A DNA stretch of 64,000 nt, from the NCBI GenBank assembly GCA_021378565.1, contig JAACJU010000006.1, forward strand, positions 44,999-108,998, written 5' to 3'. The translations under genes were made by a program, and so were the position numbers. The stretch's first letter is position 1. Each line of letters starts with the position of its first letter. Positions 20,201-29,344 of the stretch are shown one piece after another. The notes under the pieces were generated by a model. It was given only the letters and a program-made list of their open reading frames with translations, was not told where the DNA came from and did no database searches. The stretch comes from Arcobacter sp. LC1. Its GTDB lineage: Bacteria > Campylobacterota > Campylobacteria > Campylobacterales > Arcobacteraceae.

Positions 20201-20497
20201 ATTGTTATGACTTCTTTGGCATTTACATTTGGAGTAATTCCGTTGATGCTTAGCTCTGGTGCTGGTTCAGGAAGTAGACATGCTATCGGTACAGCTGTTG
20301 TTGGTGGTATGATAATCGCTACAAGTGTCGGACTTGTTTTTATTCCATTTTTCTACTTTATTTTTGCTAAGATAAATGAGCATTTTATGGCCTATATGGC
20401 AAGAAGACATGAAAAACACGAAATAAAAGCTAAATTACGAAGTGAAGAAAATGAAGAATTAAGACAAAAAAGACTGGATAAAAAGAAAAAAGATTAA
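17288..20497 (+). CDS. cmeB: RND multidrug efflux transporter
   Basis: A 1069-residue inner-membrane proton-driven pump of the HAE1 type. It starts MFSKFFIQRPIFATVISLII, as AcrB-like pumps do. Conserved features are the early periplasmic strand SVEAYYPGASAKTI, two pseudo-repeats of six helices, and helix 4 with VLAIGIVVDDAIVVIENTER, which carries the proton-relay Asp pair. The second half has GSGAGSGSRHAIGTAVVGGM. Length and topology are normal. The C-terminal tail is strongly charged (RQKRLDKKKKD). Substrates cannot be read; C. jejuni CmeB exports bile salts and antibiotics. No channel gene follows, unlike the usual cmeABC order. Confidence 0.93.
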   Translation: MFSKFFIQRPIFATVISLIIVIAGLVSMQSLAVEEYPQVVPPEVSVEAYYPGASAKTIASSVAAPIEEQINGVENMLYMSSTSSSSGRVSIHVTFKLGTDPDQAAINVNNRVQAALPSLPSEVQATGVSIRKNSASMLEVLTLGAKDSAYTPMYLANYALINIIDELKRVPGVGDAHLFGGRDYAMKIWLKPDKLAQYNLTPNDVITAIREQNSQFAVGKFNEEPSSTKQAFTYTVTTKGRLTSPKEFGNIILVSNKNGATIRVKNVAKVELGSESYAVNSKLNGKIAIPFAINLQSGANALETAQRVKATMDKLAKSFPNKMQYKVAYDTTKFISISIEEVVQTFFEAMILVILVIYMFLQNIRATIIPLIAVPVSIIGTFTGMYFLGFSINLLTLFGLVLAIGIVVDDAIVVIENTERILHEEKDITVKGAAIKAMQEVTGPVVAIVLVLCAVFIPVTFMGGFSGQMYKQFATTIVISVVISGIVALTLTPALCGVFLKKIEPKPFFFVRKFNEFFDRSSHVFTATVRKALRHLTIVGVIFVILMGLMYTIFTRVPSSLVPMEDQGVLLAVTMLPEASTLTRTSAIMDRQDKIVLSNPNVESAMSVGGFDLFSGSAKTSSGISFISLKDWSLRTKASQSSAAVAMQLNMALSRIGGATIFALNPPPIMGLSLTGGFEMYIEDRAGTSIEELAKYTNIVTAAANRDPKLSRVRTTLNVSVPQYEVKLDRDKAKALGVSVTSVFSALQATFGSYYVNDFNLFGKTYKVNVQSDLRYRKKARDLKNVFVRSSSDKLIPISALVSYKRSVGPDLVERFNGFPAAKIMGSPAKGYTSGDALDAIAAVAKKVLPQGYTVAWVGTSYQEKSAQGTGSSAFVYGMIFVFLILAAQYERWLIPFAVVTAVPFAVLGAIGAVYLRGLNNGIYFQIGLLVLMGLSAKNAILIVEFAMMAQKRGKSVFDATLEAARLRFRPIVMTSLAFTFGVIPLMLSSGAGSGSRHAIGTAVVGGMIIATSVGLVFIPFFYFIFAKINEHFMAYMARRHEKHEIKAKLRSEENEELRQKRLDKKKKD

Positions 20498-20514
20498 AAC
20501 TTTTTAATCTTTTT
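20487..20514 (+). terminator. AT-rich hairpin at the cmeB stop codon
   Basis: AAAAAGATTAAAA pairs with TTTTAATCTTTTT around a one- or two-base loop, ending in a T run. It overlaps the cmeB stop codon. It could act as an intrinsic terminator, although the stem contains only one G-C pair per arm. Confidence 0.45.
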
Positions 20515-20523
20515 GAAGTATAA

Positions 20524-20551
20524 AAAGCTAAGGTTCTAAAATCTTAGCTTT
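20524..20551 (+). terminator. Second hairpin after cmeB
   Basis: AAAGCTAAG and CTTAGCTTT form a perfect 9 bp stem with a 10-base loop, 27 bp past the cmeB stop. Together with the hairpin overlapping the stop codon it marks the end of the efflux operon and argues against a missing downstream channel gene in the same transcript. Confidence 0.5.
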
Positions 20552-20706
20552 CATCATAATATCAATAAAAGTTTTCTTGAAGCTTTAAAATAATTTACTT
20601 TACATTTAAGTTTAAAATATTAATTAGCGAACATTTTATTTATGATAAAATTTATTAGAATACTTATGCTTTGTTAAGTATTGATAATGCTGAGGTCTAT
20701 AATTTA

Positions 20707-22416
20707 ATGCGAAGTTTGAAAATCTTAAAAATAGTTTTTATTATTTTTACTATATTATATTTTTCTTCTTGTGGGGAAAATGAAGAAAAACAAAAAGATA
20801 CAATAAAAAACTTCTCAAATATTCAAGAAAATTCAAATACTTTTGAAATAAAACCCCAAAGACTAAAAGTCGTTGATGCCTTTGTAAGTTCAGTAAAATC
20901 TGATTATAAAGATTACGATACAAAAACAAAACTCCTTAAAGGTTATCTCTATGATGATATAGTTTTTAGTAAAAATGAAAATACAAATTCTTATACTATT
21001 TATAATAATACTCCTTTTGAAATAAAAGAAGTTCCTATTTCTTATCTTTCATCTTCTTTTTCTTCAACTTCTAGTCCTCCTTCAAATACTTACGCTCTTA
21101 TGAGATTTTCTAAAACTATTCCAGCTTTTAGTGATGCTGATTTTAAAGCTTTAGATAATATTCCTAGCAATATAAGTTTTGATAATCAAATGAAATTATT
21201 TTTACCACATATTGATGTGTCTTCAGGTGATCCAACTTGTGATGATACAAATACAAGTGTAAATGGCTGTAAAAAAGCACCAAATAAAGCAGAAGAGAAA
21301 ACCTATAGGATAATTGTTGCAAATATACATAATGCTTTAAATAGAGTAGATTTTGATGATTTGATACATAAGTTTTTTGATGATAAATGTAAGACATATC
21401 CAGATTGTGCAAGCTATGCGAATAAAGCTTTTTCTTTTGCAACAGATTCTATGTTAAAGTACGGATATGAGGGATTTGGTGTTAGTTTGCAAACCATACA
21501 TGCAGATAAATGGACTCAAAATAGGGAAGCTTGGGGTAGCGTAGGCGCACAGGCCAATATGAATGATTATTATACTAGCATAGGAGGTTGGGCATCTTAT
21601 TGGCATAGTTATCTTGATCCTAAAGAATCAGGCTATGAAGGCTTTGATTGGAATAATTATAAAACTATATTTCATGAGATGGGTCATGTTTTTGGTTATC
21701 TTCATTCTAGCGGAATGACTTATGGTATGGATGGATATTTTTCAAGCTATATTCATCAAGATAAATTTAAAGATTATATTGATAAAGTCGGGGCGTTAGA
21801 AGTGCCTAAGGTATTTGTAGGGCAAAAAATGACAGAAAAAAATAGGCTCAAACTTTCTTTTTATTATTTAGCAGGTGACGCTCCTTATTCTAAGATAACA
21901 ATCAAACTTTTATCAAACAAAGCAATTTCAGGATATTTTTCTTATTTAAAAGATGGCAATAGTATTACACTAAATTTAGATAAATATTTAACTATTCCAT
22001 TATTTGTAAGAGCTAAAACCAGTGATTCACAATTTTATTCTACTGTAAAAGTACATTATCTATCTTGGCTGAATCTATCAAAATATAAAATTGGAAATGA
22101 AATTTATACAGTTTTAGATGATAATGATATTGTGCCAACTAATTTTCATTTTAGTGACTTGCAAAAAGTTTGTGGAAAATATGATTTTGGAAATTTTGCT
22201 ACAAAGGCACAATACCAAAAACTTTGGGATTATATGCATAAAAATAATATTTTAAATAATTTAAAGAAAAAGGAATTTTTGTCAAGCGATGAGATAAAAT
22301 ATTGGTACACTTGGAAAATAACTTTTAAGCAAGATTCAATGACAGCTGAGTCTTGGAATGAATATCAAAAAACTATAGGAGATAAAATAGGTATAGTCTG
22401 TGTCAAAAAGCTTTAG
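20707..22416 (+). CDS. Lipoprotein zinc metallopeptidase with metzincin motif
   Basis: A ~569-residue predicted lipoprotein; after a Lys-rich hydrophobic N terminus comes lipobox FSSC (Cys22). The active-site sequence HEMGHVFGYLH at residues 323-333 fits HExxHxxGxxH, with three zinc-binding His and a catalytic Glu. A later YGMDGYF could provide the Met-turn. Two Cys pairs (CDDTNTSVNGC, CKTYPDC) lie before the active site. The start at ATG 20707 follows a GAGG and gives a clean lipoprotein signal; an upstream TTG at 20671 is less likely. It is flanked by the cme terminators and a convergent gene, so it is probably monocistronic. Substrate and exact peptidase family are unknown; a surface-exposed host- or competitor-protein protease is an inference. 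Confidence 0.75.
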   Translation: MRSLKILKIVFIIFTILYFSSCGENEEKQKDTIKNFSNIQENSNTFEIKPQRLKVVDAFVSSVKSDYKDYDTKTKLLKGYLYDDIVFSKNENTNSYTIYNNTPFEIKEVPISYLSSSFSSTSSPPSNTYALMRFSKTIPAFSDADFKALDNIPSNISFDNQMKLFLPHIDVSSGDPTCDDTNTSVNGCKKAPNKAEEKTYRIIVANIHNALNRVDFDDLIHKFFDDKCKTYPDCASYANKAFSFATDSMLKYGYEGFGVSLQTIHADKWTQNREAWGSVGAQANMNDYYTSIGGWASYWHSYLDPKESGYEGFDWNNYKTIFHEMGHVFGYLHSSGMTYGMDGYFSSYIHQDKFKDYIDKVGALEVPKVFVGQKMTEKNRLKLSFYYLAGDAPYSKITIKLLSNKAISGYFSYLKDGNSITLNLDKYLTIPLFVRAKTSDSQFYSTVKVHYLSWLNLSKYKIGNEIYTVLDDNDIVPTNFHFSDLQKVCGKYDFGNFATKAQYQKLWDYMHKNNILNNLKKKEFLSSDEIKYWYTWKITFKQDSMTAESWNEYQKTIGDKIGIVCVKKL

Positions 22417-22459
22417 TTTGTTATGCTTAAACAAGCTTATTAAAGCTCATTTTCTTCTT

Positions 22460-23167
22460 TTATCTTAGCTTTTTTTCAAGTGAAAAATCTTTATTTTTAT
22501 ACTCTAAATAATCTTGTCTAATAAATCTATATTTTGCTTTTGTGAAATTTATTAGATTTATTTCATTTTCAAAGTATTTATTTTTTGGACTCAATCTTAG
22601 TCTTGTAGAAGAATAAATTTTAAATGTCTGTAAGCTTTGTTCGGAGTTTTTCGGCGTAAGCTCCCAAGTATTTGTATCAAAAAAACCTTGTAAGCTTTGA
22701 TGATTTTTTTCTATGTTTTTATTTGGTGTTTTGTTTTTGCTTATATTTGTATTAATATTCTCAAAAAATATATTTTTCACCCTTGATATGCCTGTAAAAT
22801 ACTTATCTTTATATTTTATTCCTCTTAATAAAATCGAGCCATAAAAATCATCTTCTTTTAAATCTAGCCCAAAACTTAGTCCTAAGCCTCCTCTGTTCCA
22901 AGCTTTTTTATGAACATAGATATTAAAACTTGTTTTTTGAATCTTGTCTTTATGGACAAAAAAGTCTTGGTGCCTTGGACTAAAATAATAAAACTCAATA
23001 TCGCAAATTTCATAACAATCATCTAGGATTTTTAAGCAAAAATTATTCATTAAATTTTGTGAAAAAGAGTAAAATACTTTTTGCATTTTTAAAATAGAAT
23101 TATCTTTGCATATTTCTTGTAGTTCTTCTAAGGATTTTAAAATTTCTGAATTATTAATATTTTGCAA
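22460..23167 (-). CDS. Hypothetical protein downstream of flavoprotein
   Basis: A 235-residue soluble protein that I do not recognise. The middle section is probably a beta-rich fold (DIEFYYFSPRHQDFFVHKD, then GGLGLSFGLDLKEDDFYGSI), with many aromatic and charged residues. The C-terminal part is Lys/Arg-rich (TRLRLSPKNKYF, TKAKYRFIRQDYL), which might bind nucleic acid. It follows the flavoprotein gene by 17 bp on the same strand, so it is likely expressed with it. It converges with the metallopeptidase gene. Confidence 0.6.
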   Translation of the reverse strand: MQNINNSEILKSLEELQEICKDNSILKMQKVFYSFSQNLMNNFCLKILDDCYEICDIEFYYFSPRHQDFFVHKDKIQKTSFNIYVHKKAWNRGGLGLSFGLDLKEDDFYGSILLRGIKYKDKYFTGISRVKNIFFENINTNISKNKTPNKNIEKNHQSLQGFFDTNTWELTPKNSEQSLQTFKIYSSTRLRLSPKNKYFENEINLINFTKAKYRFIRQDYLEYKNKDFSLEKKLR

Positions 23168-23184
23168 AATATTACTTATATATT

Positions 23185-24510
23185 TTAGACTTTTTTACTA
23201 AGTGCTTTGGCTATTAAAAATCCACAGCCCCAAGCAAAATGAAGATTAAATCCACCTCTTTTACCCACAATATCCAAGCATTCCCCTCCAAAAAATAGAT
23301 TTTTAAGCCCTTTTGCTTCTAGCGTTTTTATATTTATTTCACTTATTTTTATGCCACCACCGCTAACTTCAGCATGTTCAAAACCTGCTGTTTCTTTTGG
23401 ATAAAATTTCCAAGAACTAAGCTGTGTTATTATGGCTTTTATTTCATTTTGTTTAAGCTCACTTACTTTTTTTTCTTTGTCAATATGCAAAATATTAAGG
23501 CATTCTTTGGCTAATTTTTTAGGAATTATTCCAAAAAGTACTGATAAAATATCAAGGGTTTCTAAATCCTTTGAAGTATTTAAAAATATATTTTCTAATT
23601 CTTGTTTTGAGTTTTTTTGCAAGTTTTTTTGCGAATATTCTTGTATATCTTCGTTTAGATACCCTGCTAAAAAATCAATCTCTAAAACTAGTTTCTTTTT
23701 AAGCATTAAAGTGTAACTTATGCTTTGTGAAATATCAAGTATTCCAAAGCCTGATAAGCCATATTTTGTAAATAAAACATCGCCTTTTACAGAGGCGATT
23801 TTATTTTTATTTTCGTACAAGCTAAGCTTAGAATAAACCTTAAGCCCTGCTAGTTTATGATGATAATTTGTATCAAGTTTTATACCTACTAAGCTAGGAT
23901 AACTAGGATTTGTTTTAAGTTTAAAAGTTTTTGCAAAGTTAAGGGCATCTTCATTTCCTCCAAGAGATTTTTTAGCTCCAAGACCTGAGCAGATAACTAT
24001 TTTTTCAAAGCTTCCTAAATCCTTTTCAAAGCTTTTTAATGCAAAATGCTGATTTTGTTCTAGTTTTATATCTGTAATTTTACAAGAGAAAGATATTTTT
24101 ATTTCAAGTTTTTCTAGCTCTTTATTCAAAAGCCATAAGACATTTCTAGCTTCATTTGAGCTTGGATATACTTTATTGTTTTGCTTGATTTGTAAATAAA
24201 TACTAAGCTTTTTACAAAAATATTCAAAATCTTTAAAAGAAAATTTTGATATTAGATGAGCTACTAAGCTTGTATCTTCTCCAAAATAATCTTCTTCGCA
24301 AAGCATGGCATTTGAAATATTGCATTTTCCATTTCCACTTACTAAAAGTTTTTTAGCTAGTTCTTCGTTTGCTTCAAAGATAACAATATCCAACTTAGGG
24401 TTTTTCCATTTTGCATTAATGGCAGTCATTATCCCACAAGCACCTGCGCCTATTATGGCAATTTTTTGCATACTTTTACTCTTTTTGTTTTTTTGTATTT
24501 TACTCATCAT
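23185..24510 (-). CDS. HI0933/BaiN-type NAD(P)/FAD-dependent oxidoreductase
   Basis: A ~428-441-residue flavoprotein of the HI0933 (YhiN/BaiN) family. The FAD motif is IAIIGAGACGIMTAINA, followed by the family signature KKLLVSGNGKCNISN at ~50. The end has GLKNLFFGGECLDIVGKRGGFNLHFAWGCGF, the characteristic C-terminal FAD-contact region. The start is unsure: ATG 24510 gives a Lys-rich 13-residue leader before MQKIAIIGAG, while ATG 24471 begins right at the Rossmann strand; neither has a clear Shine-Dalgarno. Physiological substrate is unknown for most members; the bile-acid reductase function of BaiN in gut Clostridia should not be assumed here. Confidence 0.85.
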   Translation of the reverse strand: MMSKIQKNKKSKSMQKIAIIGAGACGIMTAINAKWKNPKLDIVIFEANEELAKKLLVSGNGKCNISNAMLCEEDYFGEDTSLVAHLISKFSFKDFEYFCKKLSIYLQIKQNNKVYPSSNEARNVLWLLNKELEKLEIKISFSCKITDIKLEQNQHFALKSFEKDLGSFEKIVICSGLGAKKSLGGNEDALNFAKTFKLKTNPSYPSLVGIKLDTNYHHKLAGLKVYSKLSLYENKNKIASVKGDVLFTKYGLSGFGILDISQSISYTLMLKKKLVLEIDFLAGYLNEDIQEYSQKNLQKNSKQELENIFLNTSKDLETLDILSVLFGIIPKKLAKECLNILHIDKEKKVSELKQNEIKAIITQLSSWKFYPKETAGFEHAEVSGGGIKISEINIKTLEAKGLKNLFFGGECLDIVGKRGGFNLHFAWGCGFLIAKALSKKV

Positions 24511-24687
24511 TTTATTTTATTATAGCAAAGCAAAACTTAGGCATAATTATTTTAAAATATTTATAAAAGCTTCAAGTTAAGAAGTCATTAATTTTGAAAT
24601 AATATTTTAGCTACTTTTAGCTATAATAAAGAAAAGAATATAAATTATCAGCTTTTAAAAACTAATAATTTTATCAAAAGATAGGCG

Positions 24688-25986
24688 ATGGAAGAAGATA
24701 TTTTTAGACCTTTACTAAGATGTAAAAAAAATCAAATAGAAGAATTTATACACAAAAATACCATAGGTATTCACAAAGATTATTACTTTGATTATACAGC
24801 TTCTGGACTTGGTTTCGTGCCTATTGAACAAAGAATACAAGAAGCTTTAAAAACGTACGCAAATACGCATTCAAAAGAAGCAAGTCTTGCGCAAATCAGC
24901 CAAAAATACTACGAAGAAGCAAAGGCAAGACTTAAAAAAAATCTAAGGCTAAATGATGATTTTGCTTTGCTTCCTTGTGGCTACGGCGCAACTGGGGCTA
25001 TAAAAAAAGCACAAGAATTACTAGGGGTTTATATTCCACCTGCTACAAAAAAACGCTATAAAATAAATATTAAAAAAAAAGATATGCCTTTGGTGATTGT
25101 TGGACCTTATGAGCATCACTCAAATGAGCTAAGTTTTCGAGAATCTTTGAGCGAGTGCGCAAGAGTGCCTTTGGATGAAAAAGGGCTTATTGATTTTGAA
25201 TATTTTGAAAACTTGCTTAAAAAAAATCAAGATAGAGAGCTTATAGTTTCGTTTTGCATAGCTTCAAATGTAAGTGGTATAATCAGCCCTTATCAAAAAA
25301 TATCAGCCCTTGGGCGAAAATATAAAGCCTTGATTTGCTTTGACGCGGCTGCTAGTTCTGCTTATATGAATATAGACTCAATGCTTTTTGATGTGATGTT
25401 TTTAAGCCCGCATAAGCTTTTAGGAGGTCCTGGAAGTTGCGGACTTTTAGCTATCAAAAAAAGCTTAGTTGATACAAGTTTAGCTCCGACTTTTTCAGGT
25501 GGCGGAACGGTTGCTTATGTGAGCAGAACTACGCAAAATTATGAAAGTGACATTGAGTTAAGAGAAGATGCAGGGACTCCTCCGATTTTAGAGCTAATCA
25601 GAGCGTCTTTGGCTTATCAGCTTAGAAATGAACTTGGATTTTCTTATATAGCAGAGCGTAAAAAAGCTTTAACGGAATATTTTTTAGCTGGACTTAAAAA
25701 GATACCAAATTGTACGATTTACGGAAATGAAGCTGAAAAAAATATAGGTATAATCTCTTTTAATCTGGGCAAAAAAAATCCTTATGAACTGTGTAAACTC
25801 TTATCAAGTAAAGAAATCCAAACTAGGGCGGGTTGCTCTTGCGCTGGACCTTATGGGCACGATTTACTGCATATGGAAGACAAAAAAAATTGCGATATTA
25901 AGCCTGGATGGCTAAGAGTAAGCATACATTTTAGCCATACAAAAGAACAAATTTCTAAACTGCTTCTTGCTTTGGAGAGTTTATAA
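24688..25986 (+). CDS. Class V aminotransferase / cysteine desulfurase-like protein
   Basis: A 432-residue PLP enzyme of the NifS/Csd family. The cofactor lysine lies in LLSPHKLLGGPGSCG (Lys243), and the catalytic-loop cysteine in QTRAGCSCAGPYG near residue 390, matching the desulfurase/selenocysteine lyase group. FDYTASGLG near residue 33 is the typical N-terminal substrate-binding strand. No iron-sulfur scaffold genes are nearby, so a housekeeping IscS role is unlikely; it may be an auxiliary sulfur donor or lyase. It stands alone, divergent from the flavoprotein gene. A TATAAT-like -10 at 24622-24627 lies upstream, without a clear -35. Confidence 0.82.
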   Translation: MEEDIFRPLLRCKKNQIEEFIHKNTIGIHKDYYFDYTASGLGFVPIEQRIQEALKTYANTHSKEASLAQISQKYYEEAKARLKKNLRLNDDFALLPCGYGATGAIKKAQELLGVYIPPATKKRYKINIKKKDMPLVIVGPYEHHSNELSFRESLSECARVPLDEKGLIDFEYFENLLKKNQDRELIVSFCIASNVSGIISPYQKISALGRKYKALICFDAAASSAYMNIDSMLFDVMFLSPHKLLGGPGSCGLLAIKKSLVDTSLAPTFSGGGTVAYVSRTTQNYESDIELREDAGTPPILELIRASLAYQLRNELGFSYIAERKKALTEYFLAGLKKIPNCTIYGNEAEKNIGIISFNLGKKNPYELCKLLSSKEIQTRAGCSCAGPYGHDLLHMEDKKNCDIKPGWLRVSIHFSHTKEQISKLLLALESL

Positions 25987-26288
<302 letters not shown>

Positions 26289-27602
26289 ATGAAAAAAGGG
26301 CGAATCGGTATAAAAACTATAATTGTGTTAATAGTGATTATTTTGGCTATTGTTTTATTTTATTTTAATTTTTCTTCAAATAAAAAAGAGACACCTATAA
26401 AAACTAGTTCTATTAATAAATTAACAATAATAGACTGGCTTGGAGGAATAAATAGAGATTCAGTAAAAGCACTTGAAGCTGGATTTATGAAAAAATATCC
26501 AAATGTAAAAGTTGTAGAAATTCCTGTTACTTGGTCTGGGGATGCTCGTGGAGGTATTCGAACCGTTTTGATGGGAGGTGAAAAAATTGATTTAGTTGTA
26601 AGTGCTTGGCCATCTTTTGTAAAAGAGTTAGCAAGTGCAGGCTATACTAGATCTTTAGATAAGAGCTGGACGAAATATCATTGGGATAAATTGTTAAGTA
26701 AATCATGGCGTTCACTTGGTAGTGTGAAGGGTGTGAGTTATTCTATTCCCTTTGTCTACGGAGACCGAAGTGGTTTATGGTATCTTAAAAAAACTTTTAA
26801 AAATGCTGGAATCAAGCCACCAAAAACTTGGGATGAAATGCTAGGTGGTTTTAAAACACTTAGAGCAAATGGAATAGTGCCTATGGGTATTCCTGCGAAA
26901 ACTTGGGCTCAGGGTGAAACTTTTGAAACGCTTTATATTAGAATAAATGGTGTTAAAATGGCTTCAAAATTAGTTGCACATAAAATTCCTTGGACTGATG
27001 AAAGTGTTAAAGCAACATTTAGAAAATGGCGAGAATTACTCCAAGCTGGTTGTTGTGCTAAGCCAAATACTATGTTTGCGACAGAGTGGCAAGATTCAGC
27101 TGATAATGTATTAAAAAAAGGTAAAACTGGGTATTTTTTGATGGGAATGTGGGTTAATGCAAGGGCAATATCTGACTATAAGTTAAAGCCAGATGTTGAT
27201 TATGGTTTTTTCCAATTTCCTGCTTTAGGACTTGGACATGACAATACTTCTATTATTGATGACAAAGAATTTGTAGCATTAAAATCTGGTAAGAATCCAA
27301 AAGCTGCTGATGAATTTTTAGGATATATGCTCAGTAAAGAGGGTACTAAAATTCTTGCAAAATTTGGTTTTGCTTCACCGAGTAACAAGATTGATGCAAC
27401 TTTATTTGATCCTATTACTAAAAAGTCAATTAATATCATGAAAGGCTTAAAAGTTCACTTTGTTTTAGGTGATATGCTTCCTAGTGATTTATCAGATGAA
27501 TATAGAATGGAGTTGCAAAAATTTTTACAAAATCCTAGTGATGCAAATATAGATGCAGTTACGGCTGATATTGAGGCTAAGGCAAAAAGCTTATATAAAT
27601 GA
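26289..27602 (+). CDS. Carbohydrate ABC transporter substrate-binding protein
   Basis: A 437-residue extracellular solute-binding protein of family 1 (MalE/UgpB type). One hydrophobic segment (residues ~9-28) has no lipobox or clear cleavage site, so it may remain membrane-anchored. The mature part starts LTIIDWLGGINRDSVKALEAGFMKKYPNVKV, the usual first strand-helix unit. Aromatic residues likely to stack on sugar rings are frequent (SAWPSF, TWAQGETF, MGMWVNARA). Stop and start with the next gene overlap by 4 bases. It forms an operon with two permeases and a glycosidase-like gene. The ligand is likely an oligosaccharide or glycoside; exact sugar unknown. Confidence 0.88.
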   Translation: MKKGRIGIKTIIVLIVIILAIVLFYFNFSSNKKETPIKTSSINKLTIIDWLGGINRDSVKALEAGFMKKYPNVKVVEIPVTWSGDARGGIRTVLMGGEKIDLVVSAWPSFVKELASAGYTRSLDKSWTKYHWDKLLSKSWRSLGSVKGVSYSIPFVYGDRSGLWYLKKTFKNAGIKPPKTWDEMLGGFKTLRANGIVPMGIPAKTWAQGETFETLYIRINGVKMASKLVAHKIPWTDESVKATFRKWRELLQAGCCAKPNTMFATEWQDSADNVLKKGKTGYFLMGMWVNARAISDYKLKPDVDYGFFQFPALGLGHDNTSIIDDKEFVALKSGKNPKAADEFLGYMLSKEGTKILAKFGFASPSNKIDATLFDPITKKSINIMKGLKVHFVLGDMLPSDLSDEYRMELQKFLQNPSDANIDAVTADIEAKAKSLYK

Positions 27603-28525
27603 TAGCCTCCAAGGACAAGGCGACTGAATCTTTTTTTGGATTTTTAAATTTCAAAAAGAATCCTGATACATCAGCAGCATTTATTTTATTAGCACCAATG
27701 CTTCTGTTTTTTAGTGTTTCAGTTGTTTATCCTTTTTTGAAAACGGTTTGGATAAGTTTTTATGATATACATGGTTTAGGGGCTCCCGTTTGGCTTGGCT
27801 TGGGGAATTATTTTTTATTATTTAAAGATCCAAGCTTTATACATGCAATGCTTGCTACTCTTGGCTGGACATTTGGAGGAACTTTTCTTTCCGTTGGCGC
27901 TGGCTGGGGACTAGCTCTTCTTTGCTCTTTAGCTCCTAAGGCAACTCTTGTATTTAGGGTGATTATTTTTGCAATTTACGGTATATCTGAGACAGTCAGT
28001 GGATTTATTTGGTTAGGTATTTTTCATCCTGATAAATCAGGACTTTTAAACACCATTCTTGTGGATACAGGGTTAATACATGTACCACAAGCTTGGCTTG
28101 GGGATGTTAATACTGCATTTTTAGCTGTGATTGTTGCATATTCTTGGACTCAAGTAGGACTTCCTTTGATGACTTGTTTTTCTTCTATTCAAGCAATTCC
28201 AAAAGTTATACTTGAAGCTGCTCGTGTTGATGGAGTGAGAGCATTTTCAAAAATTAGGTATATTGTCATGCCTTTATCTCTGCCAGGTTTAAAAGTGGCT
28301 ATATTTATTAATCTTTTGGCTAGTTTGAAAGCTTTTGATATGATTTATGTTTTGACAAATGGCGGTCCTTTGAGAAGCACTGAGACGGTTGGATTTTTTA
28401 TGTATCGTGAATCAATGGCTCAGTTTAAATTAGGATATGGTGCGGCAGCTACTGTTATTTTAGTAATAGCAATTCTTGTTTTATCAGTTCCTGCAATAAT
28501 GAAACGAACAGGAGATGCAAAATGA
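27599..28525 (+). CDS. Carbohydrate ABC transporter permease, MalF-type
   Basis: A 308-residue inner-membrane permease with about six helices. The binding-protein-dependent transport signature (EAA loop) is EAARVDGVRAFSKIRYIVMPLSLPGL at residues ~200-225, where the ATPase would dock. The N-terminal segment AAFILLAPMLLFFSVSVVYPF and the later NGGPLRSTETVGFFMYRESM are typical of the MalF/UgpA group. It overlaps both neighbours by 4 bases, so the importer is translated as a coupled unit. Confidence 0.9.
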   Translation: MIASKDKATESFFGFLNFKKNPDTSAAFILLAPMLLFFSVSVVYPFLKTVWISFYDIHGLGAPVWLGLGNYFLLFKDPSFIHAMLATLGWTFGGTFLSVGAGWGLALLCSLAPKATLVFRVIIFAIYGISETVSGFIWLGIFHPDKSGLLNTILVDTGLIHVPQAWLGDVNTAFLAVIVAYSWTQVGLPLMTCFSSIQAIPKVILEAARVDGVRAFSKIRYIVMPLSLPGLKVAIFINLLASLKAFDMIYVLTNGGPLRSTETVGFFMYRESMAQFKLGYGAAATVILVIAILVLSVPAIMKRTGDAK

Positions 28526-29343
28526 GACAAAGAACTCCTTGGCTTGCTATAGCTCTTGTGGGCTTGGTTTCTTTGATTTGGATTGTGCCAATAATCGGAC
28601 TAATAACAACTTCTATTCGTCCAGCGGGCGATTTGGTAAATGGATGGTGGAATACTGATAATTTACATTTTACTCTTTATGCTTGGCATACCGTTTGGCA
28701 GAAATATAAGCTTAGCACTGCATTTTTTGTATCTTTGGAACTAACAAGTTTGTCTACAATTCTTACAATGTTATTAGCACCTGCGGCGGCTTACGCTTTT
28801 CATTATTTAAAATTTAAGGGGCGAAGAACTTTACTAATTATTGTTATTAATACTTTTATATTACCACAACAAGTAGTTATCATTCCTTTGTTTTTATTAT
28901 GGAGACATTTGGGTTTGATTGATAATATTTGGGCAGTTATTATCCCTTATGTTGGTATGTCTTTTTCTTGGTCTATTTTTATGATAAAGAACTTTTTTAA
29001 TGATTTTCCCCCAGAACTTATCGAGGCATCTAAACTTGATGGTTGTGGGCCAATCCAGACATTTTTTTATATAGTATTGCCAAATTCGATAGCACCAATA
29101 GCAGCAGTAGGAATCTTGCAATTTCTTTGGTCTTGGAATTCTTTATTATTACCTATGCTATATTTACGTCATCATATTTCTTTAACAGTTTTATTAGCTC
29201 GAATTTCTAGTTCGTTTGAACCAAACATCGGACAACAATCCGTAGCAGCGATTATTACTGCTATTGTGCCACTAGCTATATTTATCGTATTTCAAAAATA
29301 TTTTGCTGCTGGCTCAAAGGTAAGTAGTGGAGGAAAGGAATAA
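28522..29343 (+). CDS. Carbohydrate ABC transporter permease, MalG-type
   Basis: A 273-residue permease, the partner of the upstream MalF-type protein. Six helices are predicted, with the EAA motif ELIEASKLDGCGPIQTFFYIVLP at ~173-195. The N-terminal TTSIRPAGDLVNGWW is typical for MalG/UgpE. It is followed after one base by the glycosidase-like gene. No ATP-binding subunit is encoded anywhere in this operon, so the complex must recruit one encoded elsewhere. Confidence 0.9.
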   Translation: MRQRTPWLAIALVGLVSLIWIVPIIGLITTSIRPAGDLVNGWWNTDNLHFTLYAWHTVWQKYKLSTAFFVSLELTSLSTILTMLLAPAAAYAFHYLKFKGRRTLLIIVINTFILPQQVVIIPLFLLWRHLGLIDNIWAVIIPYVGMSFSWSIFMIKNFFNDFPPELIEASKLDGCGPIQTFFYIVLPNSIAPIAAVGILQFLWSWNSLLLPMLYLRHHISLTVLLARISSSFEPNIGQQSVAAIITAIVPLAIFIVFQKYFAAGSKVSSGGKE

Positions 29344-29344
29344 T

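Noticed and set aside
22460-23167. 3-methyladenine glycosylase-like assignment
   Set aside because: Short patches (GGLGLSFG, GSILLRGI) recall that fold, but catalytic residues and the order of motifs do not match, so I left it as unknown.
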